Below are positions 6,172 through 13,689 of a stretch of 20,157 bases of DNA, in pieces. The notes under the pieces were generated by a model. It made no database searches. It worked only from the letters and a program-made list of their open reading frames with translations, and was not told the DNA's origin. Positions within the stretch are counted from its first letter, which is position 1. Each line of letters begins with the position of its first letter. This DNA comes from Eubacterium sp. UBA4343 (lineage in GTDB: Bacteria > Bacillota > Clostridia > Lachnospirales > Lachnospiraceae). Position numbers and translations under genes: made by a program. The stretch spans positions 34,943 through 55,099 of the forward strand of contig DGTF01000044.1 in assembly GCA_002394235.1 (NCBI GenBank), read 5' to 3'.

Positions 6172-7414
6172 TGTAATCACCTGTCAAATCCTGATCTGTA
6201 TTTTCAGCTGATGATACCTTCTTTTCCTTTACACGAGCATAGCCGATAATCCGGTCCAGCACAACATTTGTCATAACATAGTTATAAACGTTATCCTTCC
6301 CGTTTTTGCTGATCAGATCATCAGAAGAAACGCCGTAGAGATCCGCCGCCTTCTGAAGTTCCTTCTGGTAGGCCGGACTGTTCTCCGAAAGCTTCTCCGC
6401 CTTCACCAGAGCACCCAGCAGCAATTTACTCGCGGCCGCATACCTTCCATTCTGTTCTTTCTGTTTGCTGTAGGTATCCTGGTCGATCCCGGACTGCTCT
6501 ATATATTCATCCAGCGAGAGACCGTATTTCTCCGCTTCTGACTTGATATTGGCTTCGAAGGATTCTTCCCCGTTCTTTACATATTCCTTTGGCAGGAAAT
6601 GATAGACACTGGCCTGCTGCACCTGATTCCACGCCTCTCCCTGAAGCTCGGACTCTGCTTTTTCCTCTTCCTGCTGTGTCAGAGATTTCCTGACAGACTC
6701 CCTGTAATCCGCGACATCAGAGATCGAATTATTGGTATAGTTCTTTACCCAGTCATCGGTCAGCTCCGGTGTTCTTTTGATTGCATTTACTGTGACAGTA
6801 AAAACGACATCCTTTCCGGCAAGATCGGAGGAATAATAATTATCTGGAAAACGAAGCTTCAGATCCTTCGTTTCTCCTTTCTTCATTCCTACCACGCCGT
6901 CTTCAAATCCCTCAATAAAGCTTCCGGATCCGAGGGTAAGGTCATAGCTGTCACTGGATCCGCCATCGAAAGCCTTCCCGTCAATTTTCCCCTCATAGGC
7001 AATATCTACGGTATCTCCCAATGCCGCTGCTGCGTTCTTGTCTGTCACCTCCTCCGGTGTCATCTGTGATTCAATATAGGAAGTGATATCATGATCTGTC
7101 ACGGTCTGAATCTCCTTCGTGAGGTTCAGTTTCTTATAATTGCCCAGCGTAATCGCGTCTGCGATCTTGAAATCCCCGTCCCTGACCGGAGCGGCGAGAA
7201 TCTGATCCGTAAGGCTTTCCGAGGAGGAAGACGCGGATAAAGCCGCCTCTGCTACGTCAGACCCAGATGAGATCACCGACGTGTCCGATGATGTTTCCTG
7301 TGATGTTTCCTGTGACGTTTCCTGTACAGTGTTTTTTCCGCCAGATGCTCCGCATCCTGCGGCAGACAACGTTACCATGAGGCACATCGCCGTTATTAAT
7401 ATTTTTCTTTTCAT
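6164..7414 (-). CDS. FKBP-type peptidyl-prolyl isomerase lipoprotein, trigger-factor-like
   Basis: This 416-residue exported foldase has a lipoprotein signal peptide ending in LSAAGC (lipidated C21), so it should be anchored outside the cell membrane. A Ser/Thr/Glu-rich linker with three QETS repeats (12-nt DNA repeats near 7289-7324) follows. Residues 132-213 form an FKBP domain: GDTVDIAYEG, the active-site AFDGG (148-152), GSFIEGFEDGVVGMKKGE and the closing FTVTVNAI. Residues 85-130 and 215-390 resemble the helical parts of trigger factor. It likely speeds proline isomerisation in secreted proteins, like PrsA. The longer frame to 7648 was rejected because the signal peptide begins at 7414 with GGATG upstream. 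Its stop overlaps the sigma-like gene. The 249 nt upstream contain a tandem repeat and no strong promoter. Confidence 0.88.
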   Translation of the reverse strand: MKRKILITAMCLMVTLSAAGCGASGGKNTVQETSQETSQETSSDTSVISSGSDVAEAALSASSSSESLTDQILAAPVRDGDFKIADAITLGNYKKLNLTKEIQTVTDHDITSYIESQMTPEEVTDKNAAAALGDTVDIAYEGKIDGKAFDGGSSDSYDLTLGSGSFIEGFEDGVVGMKKGETKDLKLRFPDNYYSSDLAGKDVVFTVTVNAIKRTPELTDDWVKNYTNNSISDVADYRESVRKSLTQQEEEKAESELQGEAWNQVQQASVYHFLPKEYVKNGEESFEANIKSEAEKYGLSLDEYIEQSGIDQDTYSKQKEQNGRYAAASKLLLGALVKAEKLSENSPAYQKELQKAADLYGVSSDDLISKNGKDNVYNYVMTNVVLDRIIGYARVKEKKVSSAENTDQDLTGDYNG

Positions 7415-7505
7415 AATGATACATCCTGTAAAACTGCGCCCGCAGAGTATTATCCTTTGTCTGTAGCCGATGTTGTCTTCCACTGGCGAAGTATCCGACC
7501 TGTGA

Positions 7506-7523
7506 TGCCCTGCATCCAGGGCA
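7506..7523. other. 7-bp perfect hairpin upstream of the foldase gene
   Basis: TGCCCTG (7506-7512) and CAGGGCA (7517-7523) pair across a CATC loop. No T-tract follows on either strand, so it is not an obvious terminator. It could be an RNA processing or stability element in the leader or inter-gene RNA. Confidence 0.4.
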
Positions 7524-7533
7524 CGTTTATCTG

Positions 7534-7690
7534 TTTCATATTCACGGCAGACTCTTGTCCTGCTGCCGGAAAACCGCTCATGCACCGCCACTGCACTCTG
7601 CTCCATACTCACTACAGTCTCTTGTCCTGCTGCCGGAAAACCGCTCATGCACCGGCACTGCCCCTATTGCAGACTCATAACAGTCTGGTA
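7534..7690. repeat. 67-nt tandem repeat reaching into the end of the deacetylase-like gene
   Basis: Two copies with a 67-nt period share an identical 36-nt core that begins CTCTTGTCCTGCTGCC, at 7553 and at 7620. A third partial copy (TTGCAGACTCATAACAGTCT, about 7668-7687) lies inside the last codons of the upstream gene. The repeat fills the space between the deacetylase-like and foldase genes. Confidence 0.85.
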
Positions 7691-9418
7691 GACATCGGCA
7701 GAATAAATCGTATGCATCCCGATTCGTACATAATCCTCACCCGTCTGAATCCATGTCAGCTCCTGATCATTTTCTGTCATAAAGTACCGGAAACCCAGGC
7801 TCTTCAGATATTCGTACCGCGAATCACCGTCTGAATAACCGCTCCAGCTTCCGATATCTCCCCCATGAGGAAGAACCAGAATGTCAGTATTCCCGAGAAG
7901 ACTTCCGATCTTCTCCTCCCAGTTGTCCGCATCCGCCTTTATCAGTTCATAATCACCGGCATAGCTGATATCCGCATAAGTACCGCTTGCCAGACGCCAT
8001 CCTTCATTCCGGAGTGCTTTGATCAGAGAGGTAAGCGTTTCTTTATTCTGTTCTACCTGTGTTTCTGTGATTTCAGAAGTCACACCTCCTGCACTTCCCG
8101 AGTTGTCCGCATTCTCTGTACTGTTCGCAGAGACGCTTTCTGTCCCCGATGATTCCTCCGAATCATCTCCGACGTTTCCCGGCTGAATCAGATTTGTCCC
8201 GGAGCCGTCCGTTCCTGAGAAAGCGCCTGATTCCATACTTTCTGTTCCTGTACCTTCTGTTCCAGCGCCTGCCGTTCCCGTGCTGCCTGTTCCGGTATCT
8301 CCCAAATTGGATCCGGAATAACGCGCTTCGTTTTCCTGCACCTCACGCACCGCGTCCGCACTGAGCCTGCCTGACTGACTTCCGCTCACCTCAAGAGCAT
8401 ATCCGAACATCCCGTTCTGCCCGGTCACAGCGATGACACCGCGGGCATCCTGACTGGAAAAATCAGGGTGTTCCCTGATAAAAGCATCAAGGCAGGTGAT
8501 GACATCGACATCTCCCGTCTGAACCTTCCCGTCCGAATCGGTATAGGTATTTGTCAGACTTCCATCCTCCTTCTGCGTCAGGCTGTCTGCATGTCCGTCA
8601 TAACCCGGCGTATAACCGGCACCTGTTTCCGTGATGGTCAGTGGTTTTTTCCCGATGGGAACCGATACCTTTCCTTCCTTCATCGTGCCGTCTCCGCTGT
8701 CGGCAATGCTTTCAGGATCGACCAGGACATAGTTTCGGCGATACAAGTCCTGAAGGATCTCCTTGAACTCCGTAACCGTCAGAACAGAAACTCCGTCGGT
8801 TCCCGACGACGAACTCTCTTCAATGCTTTCATCCGCAGAATCTGCATCCTCTGTGCCGTCCTCCTGATCTGCTGTGACGCTCTGATCCGACCCGTCATTT
8901 TCTTCCGATGTCCCGATCGAATCCGATGTGTCATCCTGATCCGTTATCCTGTTCTGGTCCGATGTTGCGTCCTGATCCGCCGATCCGGACTGCGATGTCC
9001 CGGAGGCCGCAGCCTCATCCAGCGTCAGAACCGGAAACGTAAGATTCAGCACCTCGGATCCCGGATAGGTATCCATTGTCTGGGCCGCTGCTTTCGCCGC
9101 GGCAGCGTCCGAGGCCGACTTTGCCTTGTCCCGTCTGTACTTTCCGACAACTGCCATCACACCCGCAAAGCCGAGCACAGCCACCGCAATACACAGAAAA
9201 ATCCGAACCATACGAATGATTCTGCGGCGTTTTCGGCGCCTGCGCGCCATCTCCTGCCGCCTTCTTCTCGTTCGTGCTCTCTCTCTTGCAAGCCGCTCCT
9301 CATCCTGTTCCGGTTTCTGCTCATCACCTGTTCTCAGTTCCTGCATACCGGAATGCTTTCCGTCAGCTTTTCTGCTGTCTCCGCTTGAATTTCTCCGCCT
9401 GTTCTTGTTATCAGTCAA
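7664..9418 (-). CDS. Membrane-anchored polysaccharide-deacetylase-like protein, probably inactive
   Basis: The protein has 584 residues. Residues 50-69 are very Arg-rich and cytoplasmic, 70-92 form one transmembrane helix, and the rest should lie outside. Segments 213-345 (through PLTITETGAGY, DVDVITCLDAFIREHPDF and ARGVIAVTGQNGMFGY) and 462-570 (EGWRLASGTYADI, TDILVLPHGGDI, LGFRYFMTEN) follow a clostridial NodB-like family. The expected catalytic Asp pair after PL(V/T)I reads TET, and the metal-binding S-H-T-x-x-H reads SGTYADI without histidine, so a deacetylase reaction is unlikely. Two low-complexity Ser/Thr/Gly/Asp/Glu inserts (137-210 and 368-455) interrupt the domain. The start is TTG, chosen for AGGGGG 6 nt upstream; the next in-frame ATG is residue 25. 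It probably heads the unit with the foldase and sigma-like genes. Confidence 0.75.
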   Translation of the reverse strand: MTDNKNRRRNSSGDSRKADGKHSGMQELRTGDEQKPEQDEERLARERARTRRRRQEMARRRRKRRRIIRMVRIFLCIAVAVLGFAGVMAVVGKYRRDKAKSASDAAAAKAAAQTMDTYPGSEVLNLTFPVLTLDEAAASGTSQSGSADQDATSDQNRITDQDDTSDSIGTSEENDGSDQSVTADQEDGTEDADSADESIEESSSSGTDGVSVLTVTEFKEILQDLYRRNYVLVDPESIADSGDGTMKEGKVSVPIGKKPLTITETGAGYTPGYDGHADSLTQKEDGSLTNTYTDSDGKVQTGDVDVITCLDAFIREHPDFSSQDARGVIAVTGQNGMFGYALEVSGSQSGRLSADAVREVQENEARYSGSNLGDTGTGSTGTAGAGTEGTGTESMESGAFSGTDGSGTNLIQPGNVGDDSEESSGTESVSANSTENADNSGSAGGVTSEITETQVEQNKETLTSLIKALRNEGWRLASGTYADISYAGDYELIKADADNWEEKIGSLLGNTDILVLPHGGDIGSWSGYSDGDSRYEYLKSLGFRYFMTENDQELTWIQTGEDYVRIGMHTIYSADVYQTVMSLQ

Positions 9419-9474
9419 CGGATACCCCCTGCAGGCATCTCACTTCCTGCGAATACATCTCGTAAATTTACCTG

Positions 9475-9507
9475 ATCATACCATGCCGGACTGGCCGACC
9501 GTGTCAA
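9475..9507 (-). promoter_or_regulatory. Possible extended -10 promoter for the deacetylase-like gene
   Basis: On the minus strand TGG-TATGAT (9475-9483) is a good extended -10 element. A perfect TTGACA lies at 9502-9507, but the spacer is 21 nt, longer than optimal, so the extended -10 may do most of the work. Confidence 0.4.
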
Positions 9508-9750
9508 TAATCATAACGCAAATACGCTCTCTTCGCAATATCCGCGCCCCCGGAACGCCCGTATACGCGCTGATGACAGTGCTCTTTGTCTGCTGTTTTC
9601 GCCTTGCCTTCCGGAATACAACTGGCTGTTTACACGCACAGCTGAAAGCGTGCAAGATCCGCCGTCTCCGCCCTGCTTTCCGAATAACAATCCGACGAAT
9701 ATGTCATACAGATCCGACAAAGATTTCGGACGCACCGTGAATGGTTCCGA
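9508..9750. other. Intergenic region between divergent promoters
   Basis: No gene was recognised. A leftward frame at 9511-9735 starts at GTG with no ribosome site and its translation resembles nothing I know. TCCGA (9714-9718) and TCGGA (9727-9731) make a weak inverted repeat. Otherwise nothing was seen. Confidence 0.5.
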
Positions 9751-9779
9751 TTGCCTTTTGCCCGCAGGAATGCTAGAAT
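9751..9779 (+). promoter_or_regulatory. Extended -10 promoter for the small membrane protein gene
   Basis: TTGCCT (9751-9756), a 17-nt spacer, and TGC-TAGAAT (9771-9779) make a sigma-A promoter with an extended -10. The ATG at 9821 lies 41 nt downstream. Confidence 0.65.
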
Positions 9780-9820
9780 AGGATAGATATTTTCAACATA
9801 AAGGTAGGAGGTATGAGGAC

Positions 9821-10291
9821 ATGAGCTGGTGGGTAGTGCTGATCATCGTGATTGCGATCGCCGCCGCTGTGATTGCCATCCTGTATTTTCTGGGCAAACG
9901 CGCCGAGAAGAAGCAGGCGGAACAGCAGGAGCAGATCGATGCGCAAAAGCAAAATGTCACAATGCTGGTTATTGACAAGAAGAAAGTAAAACTGAAGGAC
10001 GCCGGTTTTCCGGATATTGTCCTGCAGCAGACCCCGAAAATGCTTCGCGGCCGTAAATTTCCTGTCGTAAAAGCCAGAGTCAATACCGGAAGAGGGGCTA
10101 TGGTTTCTTCTTTCATCTGCGACAAGAACGTATTTGACGTCATTCCCTTGAAGAAGGAGGTCAAGGCTACGATTTCCGGCCTGTACATAACAGATGTCCG
10201 CGCAATTCGCGGCAAGCTTGATAATGCCGGCAAGAAAAAGAAAGAAAGCAAAATGGAACAGCTGCTCCGCAAGGGACGCGGCGAGGAGTAA
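9821..10291 (+). CDS. Single-pass membrane protein of unknown function
   Basis: This 156-residue protein has one N-terminal transmembrane helix (residues 4-24), a charged Lys/Glu/Gln stretch (25-45), and a basic soluble domain facing the cytoplasm by the positive-inside rule. The soluble part (46-132) has motifs TMLVIDKKKVKLKDAGFP, VVKARV and DVIPLKKEVKATISGLYITD, which I recall only from uncharacterised clostridial proteins of similar size. The C-terminus is very Lys-rich. AGGAGG (9806-9811) lies 9 nt before the ATG. An ATG at 9813 would give only three codons. The gene has its own promoter and terminator and stands alone, so neighbours give no hint of function. Confidence 0.85.
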   Translation: MSWWVVLIIVIAIAAAVIAILYFLGKRAEKKQAEQQEQIDAQKQNVTMLVIDKKKVKLKDAGFPDIVLQQTPKMLRGRKFPVVKARVNTGRGAMVSSFICDKNVFDVIPLKKEVKATISGLYITDVRAIRGKLDNAGKKKKESKMEQLLRKGRGEE

Positions 10292-10340
10292 TCCTTTTGT
10301 GTCTCCTCAATTTGATCCGCATTCAGCGGCCAATAGGAAA

Positions 10341-10370
10341 AGAGGTCGGAATCCTGAGATTCCGGCCTCT
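10341..10370. terminator. Bidirectional rho-independent terminator
   Basis: AGAGGTCGGAATC (10341-10353) pairs with GATTCCGGCCTCT (10358-10370) around CTGA, with one G-T pair. T-rich sequence follows on the plus strand and TTTTCC follows on the minus strand. It can end both the membrane-protein gene and the suf-DUF1934 transcript arriving from the right. Confidence 0.88.
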
Positions 10371-10382
10371 TTCCCTTTATTT

Positions 10383-10418
10383 ACGCGAACAGTGAGCCGC
10401 AGCCGAATGCGAAGTATT
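10383..10418 (+). repeat. Dispersed terminator-associated repeat, copy 2
   Basis: These 36 nt are identical to the reverse complement of 15-50. As at copy 1, they begin directly after the T-rich tail of a terminator, with the same ACGCGAACAG start. After 10418 the match is lost (TTTTCCCG), so this copy lacks the second arm of the hairpin seen in copy 1. It lies between the terminator and the 3' end of the DUF1934 gene. Confidence 0.8.
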
Positions 10419-10431
10419 TTTCCCGTTTTCC

Positions 10432-10887
10432 TTAATCGCCCGTCAGATGAAACTCCCCGCCGTTTCTTGACTCAATGCGAATCTCAACCTCGCAGTCAGC
10501 GGTTACATCGTCTTCCACGGTAAGCGCGTAGCCCACTCGGTAATCGATGCGGTTTTCATTTTCCTCCAACCGGAACGATGTTGCGGCGATCTGCAGATTC
10601 ATCATCCCGAAAGGTGTATGATAGGACGCACATGTTCTCTTCTCCTTCTCAAAGAGCATCTCCACCTCTATCGTCCCGCTTCTGCGGACGAGGAGACGGT
10701 TCTCTGTGAATTTCAGGACGCTGTGCGTCTTGCCCGATAATCCTTCCTCAACCTCATCAAACACGACATAATGCTGACCGTTCTTGTGGTAGTACACTCC
10801 GGGCATCATAATCTCCACCGGTTTGTTCTCATCGTCTGACCGGACATATTGAAAACCCTTTAATGAGACAATGACATTTTTATCCAT
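10432..10887 (-). CDS. DUF1934 domain protein
   Basis: This 151-residue cytoplasmic protein matches the DUF1934 family (YwiB-like, a calycin-like beta barrel). Support comes from YYHKNGQHYVVFDE, the following SVLKF segment, RRSGTIEVEMLFE, and the YHTPFGMMNLQI motif typical of the family. The length is normal. No signal peptide, membrane helix or metal motif is seen. It starts 12 nt after sufU and ends before a terminator, so it is the last gene of the suf operon here. In other Bacillota it is found in unrelated neighbourhoods such as near argS, so a role in Fe-S assembly is not implied by family. The identification is good and the function is unknown. Confidence 0.85.
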   Translation of the reverse strand: MDKNVIVSLKGFQYVRSDDENKPVEIMMPGVYYHKNGQHYVVFDEVEEGLSGKTHSVLKFTENRLLVRRSGTIEVEMLFEKEKRTCASYHTPFGMMNLQIAATSFRLEENENRIDYRVGYALTVEDDVTADCEVEIRIESRNGGEFHLTGD

Positions 10888-10899
10888 TTTCTGTACCGG

Positions 10900-11391
10900 T
10901 TACATATGACAGATGTTCGAGGAATCGGACGGTCCCTTAATCGACGTAAAGTTCTTCTTCGCCTTCTCCGGATCATCGAAAATCTCATCCATCGTATGCC
11001 ATCCGAGGACGGCACACTTTACACGGGCAGGCATGTGTGAAATATCCTGAAGAACGCCAGCCTCCTCGAGCTCGTCTCTTTCCTCATCTGTGATTTTTCC
11101 TTTGATCATTCGAAGGAAAATGTCAGAGAGATGTCTTGCCTCCTCAATAGTTTTTCCGATGATCAGATCCAGCATCATATCCGCGGAAGCCTGTGAGATG
11201 GCACAGCCATCTCCGACATACGCCCCGTCTGTAATTTTTCCGTCTTTAATCTTCAGCTTCAGGACGATATCATCCCCACAGCTCGGGTTCACCCCCTCCA
11301 GCTCATAATCCGCGTCCTCAAGCTCATGCTTGTGCGCCGGGTGAAGATTATGATCGGTCAGAATCTCATTATAAAATGTATTATTCTGCAT
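10900..11391 (-). CDS. sufU: SufU, zinc-dependent sulfur acceptor of the SUF system
   Basis: This 163-residue NifU/IscU-fold protein accepts persulfide sulfur from SufS and passes it to SufBCD. Zinc/sulfur ligands match Bacillus SufU: C38 and D40 (NPSCGDD), C63 (GDGCAIS) and C126 (RVKCAVLGWHT). The extra loop between the second and third ligands (about 90-118) separates SufU from IscU. Its ATG lies within the end of sufS (11-nt overlap, ATGCAGAATAA), so translation is coupled, matching their direct protein partnership. The length is slightly above the usual 145-150, with a short extra tail ending in ICHM. Confidence 0.95.
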   Translation of the reverse strand: MQNNTFYNEILTDHNLHPAHKHELEDADYELEGVNPSCGDDIVLKLKIKDGKITDGAYVGDGCAISQASADMMLDLIIGKTIEEARHLSDIFLRMIKGKITDEERDELEEAGVLQDISHMPARVKCAVLGWHTMDEIFDDPEKAKKNFTSIKGPSDSSNICHM

Positions 11392-12616
11392 AGCCCATTT
11401 CCTTCCTCACCGAATTCAAAGCATCAATCAGTCTGTCTGCCTCTTCCTCCGTATTGTAGAAGCAGAAGCTGGCTCTCGTGGTGGACGGGATGCCAAGGAA
11501 CTTCAGAAGCGGCTGCGCGCAGTGGTGGCCTGCCCGGACATCCACATGAAGACTGTCCAGAATTGCCGCAATGTCATGAGGATGAACTCCCTCGACCTTG
11601 AAGGTGATGATGCCGTGATGGTTCTTCGGATCCTCCGACCCGAGAATTGTAATATACGGATTTTCTCTCATCCGTTCCATGGTGTATCGGGTCAGATATT
11701 CCTCTCGCTCCATGATGCGGTCAAACCCGATCCTGTTGTAGTAATCGATCGCCGCGTGAAGGCCGACAGCGCCTCCGGCGTTTACGGTTCCTGCCTCGAA
11801 CTTGTGCGGCAGCTCCGCGTAGGTCGCGCCCTCGCGGGTGACGTACTCGATCATCTCTCCTCCGAACAGGAAGGGCTGCATCTTCTCCAGAATCTCCTTC
11901 CTGCCGTACAGCACGCCGATTCCCATCGGCGCAAGCATCTTGTGACCGGAGAAGGCCAGGAAATCGACATCCAGGTCCTGCACATCCACTGGAATGTGGG
12001 GCACGCTCTGGGCGCCGTCACATACAAACACCGCTCCCTGCTCGTGAGCGATGGACGCAAATGTCTTCACATCGTTTCTGCAGCCGAGCACATTGGAAAT
12101 CTGCGTCATGCACACGAGTCTGGTCCTTGGCGTCAGAGCCTTGCGGAACATCTCCTCCGTGATGGTGCCGTCCTCTAAAGGTTCCAGATATCTCAGAACC
12201 GCACCGGTTCTTCTGGCGGCCTGCTGCCACGGAAGCATATCACTGTGATGTTCCATAACGGTGATCAGTATCTCGTCTCCAGCGCTCAGATGATCCTCCG
12301 TCCACGCATAGCCGATCAAATTCAGACTCTCCGTCGCGTTTCTGGTAAAAATAATTTCTTCCGTACTCTTCGCGTTGATGAACGAGCGGACCGCCTCCCG
12401 CGCATCCTCGTATTCCCTGGTTGCCTCTACGCTCAGTGCATACAGTCCTCTGAGCGGATTTGCGTTTGATTTCCGATAGTACTCTGTAACCGCATCCAGA
12501 ACAGCCTGTGGTTTCTGGGTTGTCGCCGCATTATCAAGATATGCCTCACCGGGATTCAGAAGCGGAAAATCCCTGCGGATCCGCTCATCCTCCTCCCTGC
12601 GTTCAGTCTTCGTCAT
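11381..12616 (-). CDS. sufS: SufS cysteine desulfurase (group II)
   Basis: This 411-residue PLP enzyme removes sulfur from cysteine, leaving alanine, and supplies it for Fe-S clusters. The PLP lysine is K226 in AFSGHKMLAP. The catalytic cysteine is C366 in the short RAGHHCAQP loop typical of group II SufS. YLDNAATTQKP (26-36) and the catalytic-histidine segment EHHSDMLPW (122-130) are also present. The start is ATG 12616, which has GGAGG about 8 nt upstream and overlaps the sufD end by 14 nt; the longer frame to 12667 would run 65 nt into sufD and has no ribosome site. Cysteine from the nearby cysK would be its substrate. Confidence 0.96.
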   Translation of the reverse strand: MTKTERREEDERIRRDFPLLNPGEAYLDNAATTQKPQAVLDAVTEYYRKSNANPLRGLYALSVEATREYEDAREAVRSFINAKSTEEIIFTRNATESLNLIGYAWTEDHLSAGDEILITVMEHHSDMLPWQQAARRTGAVLRYLEPLEDGTITEEMFRKALTPRTRLVCMTQISNVLGCRNDVKTFASIAHEQGAVFVCDGAQSVPHIPVDVQDLDVDFLAFSGHKMLAPMGIGVLYGRKEILEKMQPFLFGGEMIEYVTREGATYAELPHKFEAGTVNAGGAVGLHAAIDYYNRIGFDRIMEREEYLTRYTMERMRENPYITILGSEDPKNHHGIITFKVEGVHPHDIAAILDSLHVDVRAGHHCAQPLLKFLGIPSTTRASFCFYNTEEEADRLIDALNSVRKEMGYAE

Positions 12617-13679
12617 TCTCCAGGCCTCCTCCCAGAAACTCATTGATATCCTCTTTTGTCTTCTCATCCGGGATCATCCGCACCGTGGCGTCAATTCTGG
12701 CCTTGGCCATCATTTCATAAATCTCTTCTCTGTCCAGTCCTCTCGACTCGAGATAGAACATGAGGCTCTCATCCAGTCTTCCGATCGTGGCGCCGTGATT
12801 TCCAACCACGTCCTCCTCTGTACACAGGATCAGCGGTATCGTCTGATTTCTGACGCCCTCATCCATCAGAAGAACATCCTCTTTCTCATTTCCGACCGCG
12901 CCCACAGCGCCCCGCTTGAGATCGATCGTGGCACGCAGGATCTTCGATGCCTTGTCGCGGAGAACACCGTTGACATTAATCTCGCACTCGGTCTTTCTGG
13001 CGATGTGATTTGCAAAATAGTTCATGTCGAGATGACCGTTCCCAGCGACCTGATAGGCGATATCTGTCTTCAGGCTGCTATGGTAACCGGCCAGATCAAT
13101 CTGGTAGCCCTGATAGACTTCTTTTCCGGAAAGCACGAGGTGAATAACCTCAACTCTTGCGTTGTCTCCCGTTTTTCCTCCCAGGTCATTGATGAAGCTG
13201 AAATTCTGACCGACCCGGACGATCTGCACCAGGCGGAGAACTGCATTCTCGCCGACAGAAAATTTTGTCTGAACCGCCGCGGCACCGGAAGCGTCCGGAG
13301 CGGCAGTATAATCCATCACAACGGTGAGTTCGCTGTCCTTCTCGGCCACAAGGTCCACCGCGTTCACCCGCCTGTCGCCATCCTGATATGTATACCTCAG
13401 GCGAAGAGCCTTCCCGGCCTTAGTACCTGCCGGTGCGGTATACACCTGTACGCCCGTGGCAGATGCTTCTACTGCCTCTGTAAATGCCTTTCCCGCTCCG
13501 GTTGGCTGCTCCGGGAACAGATTTTTCTCTGTTTCACGGGTCTGTATGCCTTTCGGAACCTCCGCGTCTGCCACAGCCGCGCCGGAAAATTCCGTTCCGA
13601 CACTTGCCTCATTCATATTCAGCCAGTACCAGGTAATTGCCGGCAGCCGGTTGATTTTAATATTTCCGTTTTCTCCCAT
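12603..13679 (-). CDS. sufD: SufD scaffold subunit
   Basis: This 358-residue protein is the beta-helix partner of SufB in the SufBC2D scaffold. The C-terminal half is well conserved: GAVGAVGNEKEDVLLMDEGV (257-276), the PLILCTEEDVVGNHGATIG segment with H295 at the position of E. coli SufD H360, and the closing YLESRGLDREEIYEMM, which contacts SufC. The N-terminal 150 residues are diverged, as is common in clostridial SufD, so the length is short of the E. coli protein (423). It starts 10 nt after sufB and overlaps sufS. Confidence 0.93.
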   Translation of the reverse strand: MGENGNIKINRLPAITWYWLNMNEASVGTEFSGAAVADAEVPKGIQTRETEKNLFPEQPTGAGKAFTEAVEASATGVQVYTAPAGTKAGKALRLRYTYQDGDRRVNAVDLVAEKDSELTVVMDYTAAPDASGAAAVQTKFSVGENAVLRLVQIVRVGQNFSFINDLGGKTGDNARVEVIHLVLSGKEVYQGYQIDLAGYHSSLKTDIAYQVAGNGHLDMNYFANHIARKTECEINVNGVLRDKASKILRATIDLKRGAVGAVGNEKEDVLLMDEGVRNQTIPLILCTEEDVVGNHGATIGRLDESLMFYLESRGLDREEIYEMMAKARIDATVRMIPDEKTKEDINEFLGGGLENDED

Positions 13680-13689
13680 ATCTGCCTCC

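Noticed and set aside
7415..7648. N-terminal extension of the foldase gene
   Set aside because: It would bury the lipoprotein signal peptide 78 residues inside the protein and is made largely of the 67-nt tandem repeat.
9511..9735. Leftward small ORF between divergent promoters
   Set aside because: It has a GTG start with no ribosome site and no recognisable motif, and sits across a divergent promoter region.
12617..12667. Longer start for sufS
   Set aside because: It would extend into sufD without a ribosome site. The ATG at 12616 has GGAGG at the right distance.
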